The notes: generated by a model not told the origin, from the sequence alone. A stretch of 13,485 bases of DNA from Archangiaceae bacterium (GCA_023248915.1 JAHFDQ010000095.1:1-13485); one strand, 5' to 3'; shown: positions 1-8,179, numbered from the stretch's first letter. Made by a program: numbers and translations.

Positions 1-1
1 C

Positions 2-2305
2 ATCACCTTCGGCTCGTTGAAGGCCAAGAGCGTGCTGCGCGACGTGTGCCGGGTGTTCGGCCTGCCGTTCTCGGAAGGCGACCGCATCGCCAAGCTGGTG
101 CCCGACCTGCTCGGCATCACCCTGAAGCAGGCCATTTACGGTGACCCCGAGAAGAACATCGCCGGCGAACCTCGCCTGAAAGAGATGATCGACAAGCCGG
201 CGCCGGTGGGGGCGGCCGGGGTGCTCCAGGGCAAAGAGGTGACGTCGAAGGACCTGCTCGAGATCGGCATGGCGCTCGAGGGGCTGCACCGCCAGCCGGG
301 CATGCACGCCGCCGGAGTCGTCATCGCCGACAAGCCACTCTGGGAATACGTGCCCATCTACCAGGCGCCCGGCGAAAAGGCGCTCATCACCCAGTTCGCC
401 AAGGACGAGGTCGAGGCGGCCGGCCTGGTCAAGTTCGACTTCCTGGGGCTGAAGACGCTCACCGTCATCCAGCACGCGCTCGACTTGGCCAACCGGGGCC
501 GGCCGCCGTCCGACCGCATCGAGCGCCACCAGATTCCGCTCGACGACAAGGCCACCTATGATCTCATCTCGCGCGGCGACACCGCCGGCGTCTTCCAGAT
601 GGAATCGTCGGGCTTCACCGAGATGGTGGTGAAGCTGCGGCCGTCGTGCTTCGAGGACATCATCGCCGCCGGCGCGCTCTACCGCCCGGGCCCGCTCGAC
701 TCGGGCATGGTGGACGTCTTCATCAACCGCAAGCATGGCCGCGAGAAAGTCATCTACCCGCACCCCTCGCTCGAACCGGTGCTGAAGGACACCTACGGCG
801 TCATCGTCTACCAGGAACAGGTGATGCAGATCTCCCAGGTCCTGGGAGGCTACTCGCTCGGCCGCGCCGACCTGTTGCGCCGGGCGATGGGGAAGAAGAA
901 GGCCGAGGTGATGCAGAAGGAACGGGCCGGCTTCCTCGAAGGGTGCGCCAAGAACAAGGTCGACCCGAAGGTGGCGGGCGAGATCTTCGACCTGATGGAG
1001 AAGTTCGCCGGGTACGGCTTCAACAAGTCGCACTCGGCCGCCTACGGGCTCATCACGTTGCACACCGCGTGGCTGAAGGCCCACTACCCGGTCGAGTTCC
1101 TGGCGGCGCTGTTCACGTCCGAGAAGGACAACACCGACAAGGTGGTGGCGCACATCGCCGAGGCGCGCGCCGCCGGCCACGAGGTGCTGCCGCCCGACGT
1201 CAACCTGTCGGACCTCGCCTTCGGCGCGGTGGACGGCCGTATCCGCTTCGGCCTGGGCGCGATTCGCGGCGTCGGCGAGGGGGCCATCGACGCCATCCGC
1301 GAGGCCCGCGAGCAGGCCGGCCCCTTCAAGAGCCTGTTCGACTTCAGCGAGCGCGTGGACGCGCGCCGGGTCAACCGGAAGGTGGTCGAGGCGCTGGTGA
1401 AGGCGGGCGCCTTCGACTTCGAGAAGCGGCCCCGCAAGGTGCTGTTCGACACCATCGAGCGGGCGATGGAACGCGGGGCTTCCACGCAGAAGGACAAGGC
1501 GGTCGGCCAGGGCTCGCTCTTCGGCATGATGTCGGCCTCGGCCGAGAAAGGGTCCGCCGGCAGCCTGCCCAACGAGTACTCGCAGGGAGAAGAGTGGTCC
1601 GAGAAAGAAAGGCTGGCGCTCGAGAAGGAAGCCATCGGCTTCTACGTGTCGGGCCACCCCCTGCACCAGTACGAGCGCGAGCTCAGGCGCTACGCGCGCA
1701 CCACCCTGGCGGTGCAGCGGGCGCGGCGCGATGAGAAGGTGACCGTCGCCGGCATCGTGTCGGCGCTGCGAGAACGGCCCACCAAGACCGGCAAGCGCAT
1801 GGGCTGGGTGACGCTCGAGGACCTGACCGGTTCGGTCGAGGTCGTCTGCTTTCCGGGCAAGGAAGCCGGCCGGTCGTTCATGGGCAAGGACGGCAAGTGG
1901 GCGCGCGGCGGGGCCAAGCCCGGGTTCGACACGTGGGAATCCGCCATCAAGGGCGATGAGCCCATCTTGGTGACGGGTACGGTGCAGATTTCCAGCCGGG
2001 ACGAGGAAAACCCCACCGTCGAGATCATCGCCGAGGAAGTGAAGTCGCTGCGCGAGGTGCGCGAGAAGCGGGTGAAGCGGCTCGAGGTGCGGGTGAAGGC
2101 GGACATGGTGACGGACGAGCGGTTGGCCAGCCTGGCCGAAGTCGCTGGGAAGTTCGCGGGCGCCACGCCGCTCGCCATGTCCATCGAGCTGCCGGGCGAG
2201 GCCGAAGCCACTGTGGGCGGCACCACCCTCAAAGTGGCCGTCAGCGACGAGCTGATCGAGGCGGTCGACCGCATCTTCGGGGCCAAGGTCGCCGAGGTCT
2301 CCTGA
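2..2305 (+). CDS. dnaE: DNA polymerase III alpha subunit, C-terminal two-thirds (5' end outside window)
   Basis: Catalytic subunit of the replicative polymerase, extending DNA in the cytoplasm as part of the Pol III holoenzyme. The reading frame is open from base 2 and begins with ITFGSLKAKSVLRDV, which in family members lies just after the PDFD metal-binding site, so roughly the first 400 residues (PHP domain and first catalytic aspartates) are outside the window. Visible parts: the third catalytic aspartate in KFDFLGLKTL (codon about 437-439), the fingers region with YGVIVYQEQVMQI and FNKSHSAAYG, a helix-hairpin-helix segment (GLGAIRGVGEGAI, about 1252-1290), and the OB fold starting at VTVAGIVSALRER (about 1740). 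Any TTG or ATG inside is internal, not a start. The OB fold carries an extra Gly/Lys-rich stretch (about 1855-1960) compared with the E. coli protein as I remember it. The stop is TGA. The family assignment is certain; dnaE rather than a dnaE2 paralogue is very likely because of the complete C-terminal OB region. Confidence 0.97.
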   Translation: MTFGSLKAKSVLRDVCRVFGLPFSEGDRIAKLVPDLLGITLKQAIYGDPEKNIAGEPRLKEMIDKPAPVGAAGVLQGKEVTSKDLLEIGMALEGLHRQPGMHAAGVVIADKPLWEYVPIYQAPGEKALITQFAKDEVEAAGLVKFDFLGLKTLTVIQHALDLANRGRPPSDRIERHQIPLDDKATYDLISRGDTAGVFQMESSGFTEMVVKLRPSCFEDIIAAGALYRPGPLDSGMVDVFINRKHGREKVIYPHPSLEPVLKDTYGVIVYQEQVMQISQVLGGYSLGRADLLRRAMGKKKAEVMQKERAGFLEGCAKNKVDPKVAGEIFDLMEKFAGYGFNKSHSAAYGLITLHTAWLKAHYPVEFLAALFTSEKDNTDKVVAHIAEARAAGHEVLPPDVNLSDLAFGAVDGRIRFGLGAIRGVGEGAIDAIREAREQAGPFKSLFDFSERVDARRVNRKVVEALVKAGAFDFEKRPRKVLFDTIERAMERGASTQKDKAVGQGSLFGMMSASAEKGSAGSLPNEYSQGEEWSEKERLALEKEAIGFYVSGHPLHQYERELRRYARTTLAVQRARRDEKVTVAGIVSALRERPTKTGKRMGWVTLEDLTGSVEVVCFPGKEAGRSFMGKDGKWARGGAKPGFDTWESAIKGDEPILVTGTVQISSRDEENPTVEIIAEEVKSLREVREKRVKRLEVRVKADMVTDERLASLAEVAGKFAGATPLAMSIELPGEAEATVGGTTLKVAVSDELIEAVDRIFGAKVAEVS

Positions 2306-2401
2306 CGGCAAGGCGATTCGCCGCGGCGGCGCCTCTTCGCGAAGTGGAAGTCGCGCCACCCTGTGCGATGCTCAGGGCCGTATCAGGGGACAAACCCATT
2401 C

Positions 2402-2407
2402 GAGGAA
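2402..2407 (+). promoter_or_regulatory. Ribosome binding site choosing the GTG start at 2416
   Basis: GAGGAA-type Shine-Dalgarno (cGAGGAAc) lies 8 nt before GTG 2416. No comparable site precedes the in-frame ATGs at 2344 or 2368. A start at 2416 also puts the hydrophobic signal peptide at the very N-terminus. Confidence 0.65.
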
Positions 2408-2415
2408 CGTTTCAG

Positions 2416-3528
2416 GTGCGAGCGTGGACATGGGTGTGGGTCGCCGTCGCGGCCTGGCCGCTGGCCGTGCGCGCCGAGGACGACAGCACCCGGCAGGCCC
2501 GAGAGGAAATCGACCGCGACCTGAAGAAGCTGGTCGACATTCCTCCCCCTAGAGTCGAGCTGGTCTTCAACGGGCTGGACGAGCCGAACATGAAGCTTGT
2601 CGAGGCCGAGTTCACGCTCGACGGCGCCACGGTGAAGGTGCCTGGGCTGGGCGAATTGGACTCGGCGGGCCCGCACACCCTGTTCACCGGGCAGGTTTCG
2701 CACGGCAAACACACGCTGGCGTCGAAGCTGGTCTACACGGACAAGTCGTCGGTGGTGATGAGCGACATCGGCGGGTACCGGTGGAAGATAGGCAATGAGT
2801 TTACCTTCCCGGCCCAGCGCGGACTTTCGGTGCGCATCGTCACCACGCCCGAGTTGGTGCCGGGCGCGAAGGAGATCAAAGACCGGATGAAGGTGACCAG
2901 CGCCGCCAACGCGCAGATCGTCGCCCGGATGGAAGACGGCAAGATGCCCCCCGCGCCCGTGGCCAACTTGAAGCCGATTCTCCAGGCCCAGGCGAACGAG
3001 GTGGCCGCCAAGAAGTCCGAGGAGAAGCGCCAGGCCGCCGAGTTGGCTCAGGCGGCGAAAGACCAGGCCAAGGCCGAACGGCAAGCGAAGGCCGAGGCCA
3101 AGAAGCTCGCGAGGGAACTGGCCCTGGCCGAGAAGCGAGAGAGGTCCGAGGTGGCGAAGGCTGCGAGGCTCGCGCGCAATGAGGCCACGAAGACCGGGGC
3201 AGGGCGGGCACCGGAAGGGACCGGCCCGGCCGGCGGTACCGAGGTGGCGGTCGCCGAGAAACATGCCGAGGACAGTCCGCGAGCGACGGCTCCCGACGCG
3301 GGGGCCGAGGCGCCGAGTGGCGCCACGGGCCCGGTCCTGGCGGCGCCTCTGACAGGTCCCACCGGGGACTTGGCGTTGGACGCAGGGAGTCCTGGCGAGG
3401 CCGTCGCGGTGGCCGAGCCCGGTCCGCCGAAGGTTGCCGGGGACATTCCGCTGCTCTACGTGCTCGTGGGAATCGCCGTCGCGCTGGTGCTGGTGGGCGG
3501 AGCGTGGTGGCTCCACCGCCGCCGCTGA
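2416..3528 (+). CDS. Envelope protein of unknown function: signal peptide, Lys/Ala-rich helix, C-terminal membrane anchor
   Basis: 370 aa from the GTG start chosen by its Shine-Dalgarno. Seen in order: a signal peptide (residues 1-20, Trp/Val-rich core ending AVRA before EDD); a folded, beta-looking segment (about 45-150) with VELVFNGLDEPNMKLVEAEF, GPHTLF and HGKHTLASKLVY; a strongly charged Lys/Glu/Ala helix (about 195-258), probably a coiled coil; a Pro/Gly/Ala-rich linker (about 260-340); one transmembrane helix (about 344-366); and a short WWLHRRR basic end. The expected topology is a periplasmic body held in the inner membrane by its C-terminus. I do not recognise a named domain. From memory, related myxobacterial proteins are sometimes labelled dihydrolipoamide acetyltransferase because of the low-complexity linker; no lipoyl or catalytic domain is visible here, so that label should not be used. 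It lies 110 bp after dnaE on the same strand. The function is unknown, but the coding status is strong. Confidence 0.8.
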   Translation: MRAWTWVWVAVAAWPLAVRAEDDSTRQAREEIDRDLKKLVDIPPPRVELVFNGLDEPNMKLVEAEFTLDGATVKVPGLGELDSAGPHTLFTGQVSHGKHTLASKLVYTDKSSVVMSDIGGYRWKIGNEFTFPAQRGLSVRIVTTPELVPGAKEIKDRMKVTSAANAQIVARMEDGKMPPAPVANLKPILQAQANEVAAKKSEEKRQAAELAQAAKDQAKAERQAKAEAKKLARELALAEKRERSEVAKAARLARNEATKTGAGRAPEGTGPAGGTEVAVAEKHAEDSPRATAPDAGAEAPSGATGPVLAAPLTGPTGDLALDAGSPGEAVAVAEPGPPKVAGDIPLLYVLVGIAVALVLVGGAWWLHRRR

Positions 3529-3642
3529 GGGTTCATTCAACCTGCCCCGTCGTCGCGTTCCGGGACGTGGAGTCCGGCAGGTAGGTAGAGTGGCCGCTCC
3601 ACATCAATTGAACAGGCCCGACCGACCGGCATCCGCGAGCTT

Positions 3643-3660
3643 CCGACCGTCCCTGGTCGG
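3643..3660. repeat. Perfect 6-bp hairpin in the convergent dnaE-side/glgP gap
   Basis: CCGACC, a 6-nt loop, then GGTCGG. It sits about 115 bp after the stop of the plus-strand envelope gene and about 135 bp after the glgP stop. There is no T tract on either side, so a terminator role is only a possibility. The gap 3529-3795 shows no gene I can support. Confidence 0.3.
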
Positions 3661-3715
3661 CAGCGGTCGCCCCGCGGCCGGCAGTTTCCGGGGCTCCTGT
3701 CTCAGGAAAGTTGCG

Positions 3716-3734
3716 GGGTGCCGGTCTGGCACCC
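3716..3734 (-). terminator. Possible glgP terminator: perfect 7-bp hairpin without T tract
   Basis: GGGTGCC, loop of 5, GGCACCC, about 60 bp downstream of the glgP stop codon on the minus strand. The stem is perfect and GC-rich, but the sequence that follows (CGCAACTTTCC on the minus strand) has only a short T run. It may mark the transcript end or protect the 3' end. Confidence 0.35.
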
Positions 3735-3795
3735 TGGGAAGTTCGCGCCCGGCTCGCCCAGCCAGTTTTCCGGTAGCACCCCTTTAGAGGCCTGC

Positions 3796-6297
3796 CTACA
3801 GCTCGACCTTCACCGGCTTCACGTCCCAAATGTCGCGCGCGTACTCGTTGATGGTGCGGTCGGACGAGAACCGGCCCACCCGCGCCACGTTGAGGATGGC
3901 CTTCTTGGCCCAGGCGTCGGCGTCGAGGAAGGCCCGGGTCACGTCGTGCTGCGCCTTCACGTAGCCGTCGAAGTCGGCCAGGCACATGTAACGGTCGTCC
4001 TCGAGCAGTGAGTCGACGAGCGGCCGGAACAGCCCCTTGTCCTCGGGCGAGAAGAACCCCGAGCCGATGAGGTCGAGCGCGTCCTTCAACCGCGGGTTCG
4101 CGTCGTAGAGCTCTCTCGGCCGGTAACCCTCTCGCCGCCGCGCCAGTACCTCGTCGGCCGTGAGCCCGAAGAGGAAGAAGTTGTCGGGCCCCACCGCCTC
4201 GCGAATCTCGATGTTGGCGCCGTCGAGGGTGCCGATGGTCAGGGCGCCGTTCAGCGCGAACTTCATGTTGCCGGTGCCCGAGGCTTCCATGCCGGCGGTC
4301 GAGATCTGTTCTGACACGTCGGCGGCGGGGATGATGCGCTCGGCCAGCGACACCCGGTAGTTCGGCAGGAACGCCACCTGAATGCCCGTCTGGCTCGCCT
4401 CGCTGTTCACCACCTCGGCGACGCCGGTGATGAGGCGGATGATCAGCTTCGCCCGCTGGTACCCCGGCGCGCTCTTCGCCCCGAACAGGAAGGCCCGGGG
4501 CGGGTTCTTCGCCGCGGCCTGGGGGTTGCGCCGCGCGTCCATCCACAAAGTCACCACGTGGAGCGCGTTCAAGAGCTGCCGCTTGTACTCGTGCAGCCGC
4601 TTCACCTGGACGTCGAAGATGGCGTCGGGGTTGAGGCTCACCCACAACAGGTCGCGGACGTGGTTGGCGAGGTCTTCTTTGTTGGCCCGCTTCGCCGCGC
4701 GGAAAGCCGCCACGAACTCGGCGTCGCCGGTGAGCGGTTCGAGCTCGGCCAGCCGATCGAGGTTGGTGATCCACCCGTCGCCGATTCGCGAGGTGATCAG
4801 CTTCGACAGCCGCGGGTTGCACAGGGCCAGCCACCTTCGCGGAGTGACGCCGTTGGTCTTGTTGTTGAACCGTTCGGGGTACATCTCGGAAAAGTCGCCC
4901 AGCACGTCGCGCTTCAAGAGGTTGGTGTGCAGCTCGGCCACCCCGTTGATGCTGTGCGAACCGACCACCGCCAGGTGGGCCATGCGCACCGTCTTCTCGG
5001 GCCCCTCGCTGATCAGCGACATGCGCTCGAGCCGGGCGCTGTCGAACGGCCAGCGAATCTGCACCTGCCGAAGAAAGCGGTGGTTGAGCTCGTAGATGAT
5101 CTGCAGGTGGCGCGGCAGCAGCCGCTCGAACAGGTCGACCGGCCAGCGCTCGAGCGCTTCCACCAGCAGCGTGTGGTTGGTGTAGCCGAAGACCGCCGCG
5201 GTCATCGCCCAGGCCTCGTCCCAGGGGACGCGCTTCTCGTCGACCAGCACCCGCATCAGCTCGGCCACCGCGATCGCCGGGTGGGTGTCGTTGAGTTGGA
5301 TGGCGACCCGCTTCGGCAGATCGAGGAAGTCGGTGTGCGACTTCATGTACCGCCGCATGATGTCGGCGATCGAGCAGGCGACGAAGAAGTACTCCTGCTT
5401 CAAGCGCAGCTCTTTGCCGGCCTGGTTCTGGTCGTTGGGGTAAAGGACTTTCGAGATGACCTCGGAGTCGTTCTTCGCCACCACCGACCGCTCGTAGTCG
5501 CCGTCGTTGAAGAGGGCCAGGTCGAACTCGGCCGAGGCCCGCGCCTGCCACAGGCGCAGGGTGTTGACGGTGGCGTTGCCGTAGCCGGCGATCGGCGTGT
5601 CGTACGGCACGCCCAGCACCGTCTTGCCTCCCACCCAGCGCGAGACCCGCCGGCCGTCGCCCGCAAGGTGCTGCTCGACCTCGCCGCCGAAGCGCACCGC
5701 GACGATCTTCTCGGGCCGGACGATCTCCCACGGGTTGCCGAACTTCAGCCACTCGTCCGCCCGCTCGACCTGGTACCCGTTCACGATCTCCTGCGCGAAG
5801 ATGCCGAACTCGTAGCGGATGCCGTACCCCATGCCCGGCAACCCCATGGTGGCCATCGAGTCGAGGAAGCAGGCCGCCAGCCGCCCCAGGCCCCCGTTGC
5901 CGAGCCCCGCGTCGGGTTCCAAATCCAGCAGCGCCTCGAAGTCGGTGCCCGCGTCCATCAGGGCTTCGCGGGCGGCGTCCATCAGGCCCATGTTCATCAG
6001 GTTGTTGCCGAGCGCGCGCCCGAGCAGGTACTCGGCCGAGAGGTAGTAGGCGCGCTTGACGTCCTGCTCGTAGTAGGCGCGCTGCGTCTTCACCCAGCTT
6101 CGGGCCAGCCGATCGCGCACCGTGGTGGCGAGCGCGAGAAACCGGTCATAGGCGGTCGCGGTCTCGAGGTTCTTCCCCCGCGTGTAGTGCACGTGGTCTT
6201 CGAAGGCGCGTCGAATCGAAGCCGGGTCCATGCCCACGCGGTCGGTGGGGGAAGGCTTCGACTTGCCGGCGCTCTTGTCGGCGGCAGAAAGGGCCAT
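3796..6297 (-). CDS. glgP: Glycogen phosphorylase (glycogen/starch/alpha-glucan phosphorylase, GT35)
   Basis: Releases glucose 1-phosphate from the non-reducing ends of glycogen using phosphate and pyridoxal phosphate; cytoplasmic, glycogen breakdown. 833 aa, close to the usual 800-840. The start is ATG at 6297 (MALSAADKS), backed by GGAGAG six nt upstream; the frame stays open to 6381 but that extension is not phosphorylase-like. Motifs seen: YYLSAEYLLGR (about 84-94), GLGNGGLGR (131-139), the active-site loop RFNNKTNGVTPRRW (about 476-489), KRLHEYKRQLLN (566-577), and the PLP site EASGTGNMK, where Lys679 is the expected Schiff-base lysine. All key regions are intact, with no truncation. It lies 102 bp downstream of the M23 peptidase gene on the same strand, so it may share that transcript or have its own promoter in the gap; no clear promoter was found. 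No other glycogen gene is adjacent. The identification is essentially certain; preference for glycogen over maltodextrin cannot be told from sequence. Confidence 0.97.
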   Translation of the reverse strand: MALSAADKSAGKSKPSPTDRVGMDPASIRRAFEDHVHYTRGKNLETATAYDRFLALATTVRDRLARSWVKTQRAYYEQDVKRAYYLSAEYLLGRALGNNLMNMGLMDAAREALMDAGTDFEALLDLEPDAGLGNGGLGRLAACFLDSMATMGLPGMGYGIRYEFGIFAQEIVNGYQVERADEWLKFGNPWEIVRPEKIVAVRFGGEVEQHLAGDGRRVSRWVGGKTVLGVPYDTPIAGYGNATVNTLRLWQARASAEFDLALFNDGDYERSVVAKNDSEVISKVLYPNDQNQAGKELRLKQEYFFVACSIADIMRRYMKSHTDFLDLPKRVAIQLNDTHPAIAVAELMRVLVDEKRVPWDEAWAMTAAVFGYTNHTLLVEALERWPVDLFERLLPRHLQIIYELNHRFLRQVQIRWPFDSARLERMSLISEGPEKTVRMAHLAVVGSHSINGVAELHTNLLKRDVLGDFSEMYPERFNNKTNGVTPRRWLALCNPRLSKLITSRIGDGWITNLDRLAELEPLTGDAEFVAAFRAAKRANKEDLANHVRDLLWVSLNPDAIFDVQVKRLHEYKRQLLNALHVVTLWMDARRNPQAAAKNPPRAFLFGAKSAPGYQRAKLIIRLITGVAEVVNSEASQTGIQVAFLPNYRVSLAERIIPAADVSEQISTAGMEASGTGNMKFALNGALTIGTLDGANIEIREAVGPDNFFLFGLTADEVLARRREGYRPRELYDANPRLKDALDLIGSGFFSPEDKGLFRPLVDSLLEDDRYMCLADFDGYVKAQHDVTRAFLDADAWAKKAILNVARVGRFSSDRTINEYARDIWDVKPVKVEL

Positions 6298-6350
6298 GTC
6301 ACTCTCCAGTAATGGGCAGGCGGCGCGAAAGTGTTGGATAGACCATTTCA

Positions 6351-6368
6351 CGGCGTGACTCCACGCCG
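6351..6368 (-). promoter_or_regulatory. Perfect 7-bp hairpin between the M23 peptidase gene and glgP
   Basis: Minus strand CGGCGTG, tetraloop GAGT, CACGCCG. It begins about 30 nt after the M23 stop and ends about 53 nt before the glgP start. There is no T tract, so it is not a classical terminator. It could be an attenuator, an mRNA-end stabiliser between two operon members, or part of the glgP leader. Confidence 0.35.
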
Positions 6369-6399
6369 GTCGCGCGCCCACTGTCCGGTCGGAACGGCG

Positions 6400-7572
6400 C
6401 TACTCGGGCTGCTCGGGCACCAGCCCCATGGCCGCGACGGGCACCGCGTCGAGCCGCGCGGCGAGCGGAGCGATCTTCACCGCGAAGTCCGACCGCAGGT
6501 CGGCGGGCACCGGGTCGGCGCGGGGGAACTTCTGGCTGAGCGGGTTGATGAAGGCGCCTCCGCGCTTCAGCGCGAAGTGCAGGTGGGGGCCGGTCGACAT
6601 GCCGGTCGAACCCGACAGGCCGATCACCTGCTTCTGCGACACCCGCGCCCCGGGCCGCACTCCGTCGCCCAGCTTCGACAGGTGCAGATAGCAGGTCTCG
6701 AGGCTGTTGAAGTGGCGGATGCAGATCATGTTGCCGCCGCCCTTGTCCCACCCGGCGCGCAGCACCGTCCCGTCGGCAACCGCCCAGACCGGGGTGCCGA
6801 CCGGAGTGCCGTAGTCGACGCCGTTGTGGGCGCCCACGTAGTTCAAGATGGGGTGGAAGCGCATGCCGAAGCCCGAGGTGAGCTGCGCGTACTTCAGCGG
6901 GCTCTTCAGGAACGTCTTCCGCGCGGACGAGCCGTCCTCGAGGAAGAACGACCGGGCACCGCCAGGCAGCTCGTACCGGAACACCCGCTTCTTGCCCACC
7001 GTCGAGCCGACGTAGGAAGCCGCCAGCACGTCGCCGTAGCGAAGCACGCGGCCCTTCGACACGAACTTCTCGATGAGGGCGCGGGCCCGGTCTCCCCGCT
7101 GCACGTCGCGGTAGAAGTCGATGTCCCAGGCGAAGACGTCGGCCAGGTCGGTGGCGATGGAAGGGTCTTCCCCCGCGGCCAGCGCCGCCTCCCAGATCGA
7201 GCTGGTCACCTCGAGCTCGACCACGGCCAGGCGCTTCTCGACCTCGATCTCGCGCTTCGCCGCCACGAGCCGGTCGCCGTCGCGGCGCACCAGCCACTCG
7301 TCCTGCGGCCCGCGCCGGTAGTCGAGGAAGTCCAGCACCCCGTCGGAAAGCACCACCCGCACCTGGTCGCCCGGCCGCGCCTTGCGGAACTCGAACACCC
7401 CTTCGAGCGCGGACAGCACCCGCTCGGTGGTGGCGTCGTCGAGGCCTGAAGCCCTGAGCGCATGGGCCACCGTCTGGCCCGACTCGAGCCGGCGGTTGTG
7501 CACCACCTCCGCCGCGTCGGCGGCGAACGCGCACAGGCACAGGCAGGCGCCGAGGGCGCGGGAGGACGTCAT
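6400..7572 (-). CDS. Secreted M23-family zinc metallopeptidase (LytM/OapA-like, likely peptidoglycan endopeptidase)
   Basis: 390 aa. A short signal peptide (1-20, LGACLCLCAFAADA then AE) predicts export to the periplasm. Residues about 30-80 match the LysM/OapA-like region found in MepM/ShyA-type cell-wall endopeptidases (SGQTVAHALRASGL...PGDQV). The M23 catalytic domain spans about 232-350: ligands are H249 and D253 in HNGVD and H332 in GPHLHF, with H297 in CYLHL as the usual catalytic histidine, so an active enzyme is expected. Known members cleave peptide crosslinks of peptidoglycan to allow wall growth; the exact bond is not predictable here. No good Shine-Dalgarno precedes the ATG at 7572, but a sigma70-like promoter lies at 7636-7609, giving a leader of about 30 nt. 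It is followed by glgP after 102 bp. The family is certain; the specific role is inferred. Confidence 0.92.
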   Translation of the reverse strand: MTSSRALGACLCLCAFAADAAEVVHNRRLESGQTVAHALRASGLDDATTERVLSALEGVFEFRKARPGDQVRVVLSDGVLDFLDYRRGPQDEWLVRRDGDRLVAAKREIEVEKRLAVVELEVTSSIWEAALAAGEDPSIATDLADVFAWDIDFYRDVQRGDRARALIEKFVSKGRVLRYGDVLAASYVGSTVGKKRVFRYELPGGARSFFLEDGSSARKTFLKSPLKYAQLTSGFGMRFHPILNYVGAHNGVDYGTPVGTPVWAVADGTVLRAGWDKGGGNMICIRHFNSLETCYLHLSKLGDGVRPGARVSQKQVIGLSGSTGMSTGPHLHFALKRGGAFINPLSQKFPRADPVPADLRSDFAVKIAPLAARLDAVPVAAMGLVPEQPE

Positions 7573-7608
7573 CCGGGCTTGGTGGAGAGCGGGGGAGCCA
7601 GCCGTGCG

Positions 7609-7636
7609 ATTGTAGATGACCTCGGCCCGACGGCAA
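7609..7636 (-). promoter_or_regulatory. Sigma70-like promoter of the M23 peptidase gene
   Basis: On the minus strand, TTGCCG (7636-7631), a 16-nt spacer, then TACAAT (7614-7609). It is 36 nt upstream of the ATG at 7572, so transcription would start near 7602 with a leader of about 30 nt. Both hexamers stand out against the GC-rich background. Confidence 0.5.
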
Positions 7637-7722
7637 AATCGCGCTCGGGCGCCTTCAGGAATCTGATGCAGCCACGACGGACCTGTCTCGAAGCCCGATG
7701 CGCTGCGAAGCTCGCCTCGACT

Positions 7723-7748
7723 GGCGACTCCGACGGAAATCGGTCGCC
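7723..7748 (+). repeat. Imperfect stem-loop in the leader of the lipoprotein gene
   Basis: GGCGAC(TC)CGA, loop CGGAAA, TCGGTCGCC: nine pairs with a 2-nt bulge. It ends 15 nt before the Shine-Dalgarno (AGGGG, 7764-7768) of the gene starting at 7776. It could influence translation if transcribed. No clear promoter for that gene was found in 7615-7722. Confidence 0.25.
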
Positions 7749-7775
7749 GGCATCGTTCCTGCTAGGGGCGGCTTC

Positions 7776-8174
7776 ATGCTCAAACCTGTATTGTGGGTGC
7801 TGGCCGCCGTCGTCTTCGCGGGGTGCTCCCAGTCGGGGAATTGCCCCGACTGCTGCCCAGCGGGTGATCCCGGCACCGAGCCCTTCGAGATTCGCTGCCG
7901 GATTGTCGGGGCGGACGGATGGCCCATCATCGGCGCATCGGCCCGGTGTACGCAGGCGGATGCCGGCGCGGTCAGCGATTCGATCGGGGCGTTCGCGATT
8001 GGCAGCACAATCAGGACCTGCGGCATCGCCGCAGGGAATGTCGCTTGCGGAAACGTTCAGATCGTCGAAGACGGTGGCGTGCTGAGGGTGACGTTGAGGG
8101 GGACCGACGCCGGCGAGACCGAAGTGAGTTCGGCCCTTCTCACCGGCGACGGTTGCCTGCTCACTGGAGGCTGA
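7776..8174 (+). CDS. Small cysteine-rich lipoprotein with carboxypeptidase-regulatory-like segment
   Basis: 132 aa. The start is ATG 7776, with AGGGG 7 nt upstream; the frame is open further upstream, but only this start gives a proper signal peptide. Lipobox VFAGC puts the lipidated cysteine at residue 17, followed by Ser, which suggests outer-membrane sorting by the E. coli rule (not firmly valid in myxobacteria). NCPDCC follows at once, and further cysteines at 41, 58, 82, 91 and 127 suggest a disulphide-stabilised exported domain. GADGWPIIGASARC...SDSIGAFAI resembles the first strands of a CarboxypepD_reg-like beta sandwich, a fold common in surface lipoproteins; this is pattern matching, not proof. 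It is divergent from the M23 gene and convergent with the nucleotidyltransferase gene (5-bp gap between stops). It uses more AT-ending codons (ATT, GAT) than neighbours. Function unknown. Confidence 0.75.
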   Translation: MLKPVLWVLAAVVFAGCSQSGNCPDCCPAGDPGTEPFEIRCRIVGADGWPIIGASARCTQADAGAVSDSIGAFAIGSTIRTCGIAAGNVACGNVQIVEDGGVLRVTLRGTDAGETEVSSALLTGDGCLLTGG

Positions 8175-8179
8175 CCGCG

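Noticed and set aside
3434..3787. Small plus-strand frame crossing the gap after the envelope gene
   Set aside because: Overlaps the end of the real gene out of frame, no ribosome binding site, Arg/Ser/Pro-rich composition.
3533..5752. 739-codon open frame on the minus strand in another frame of the glgP region
   Set aside because: Arg/Gly/Pro-rich, no family motifs, and shares the strand with glgP in a shifted frame; a by-product of high GC, while glgP motifs are intact.
4558..6312. 584-codon plus-strand open frame opposite glgP
   Set aside because: Val/Gln/His/Arg-biased antisense shadow with no domain pattern.
6299..7636. 445-codon minus-strand frame overlapping the M23 gene
   Set aside because: Arg/Gly/Pro-rich shadow; the M23 frame carries the zinc-site motifs and signal peptide.
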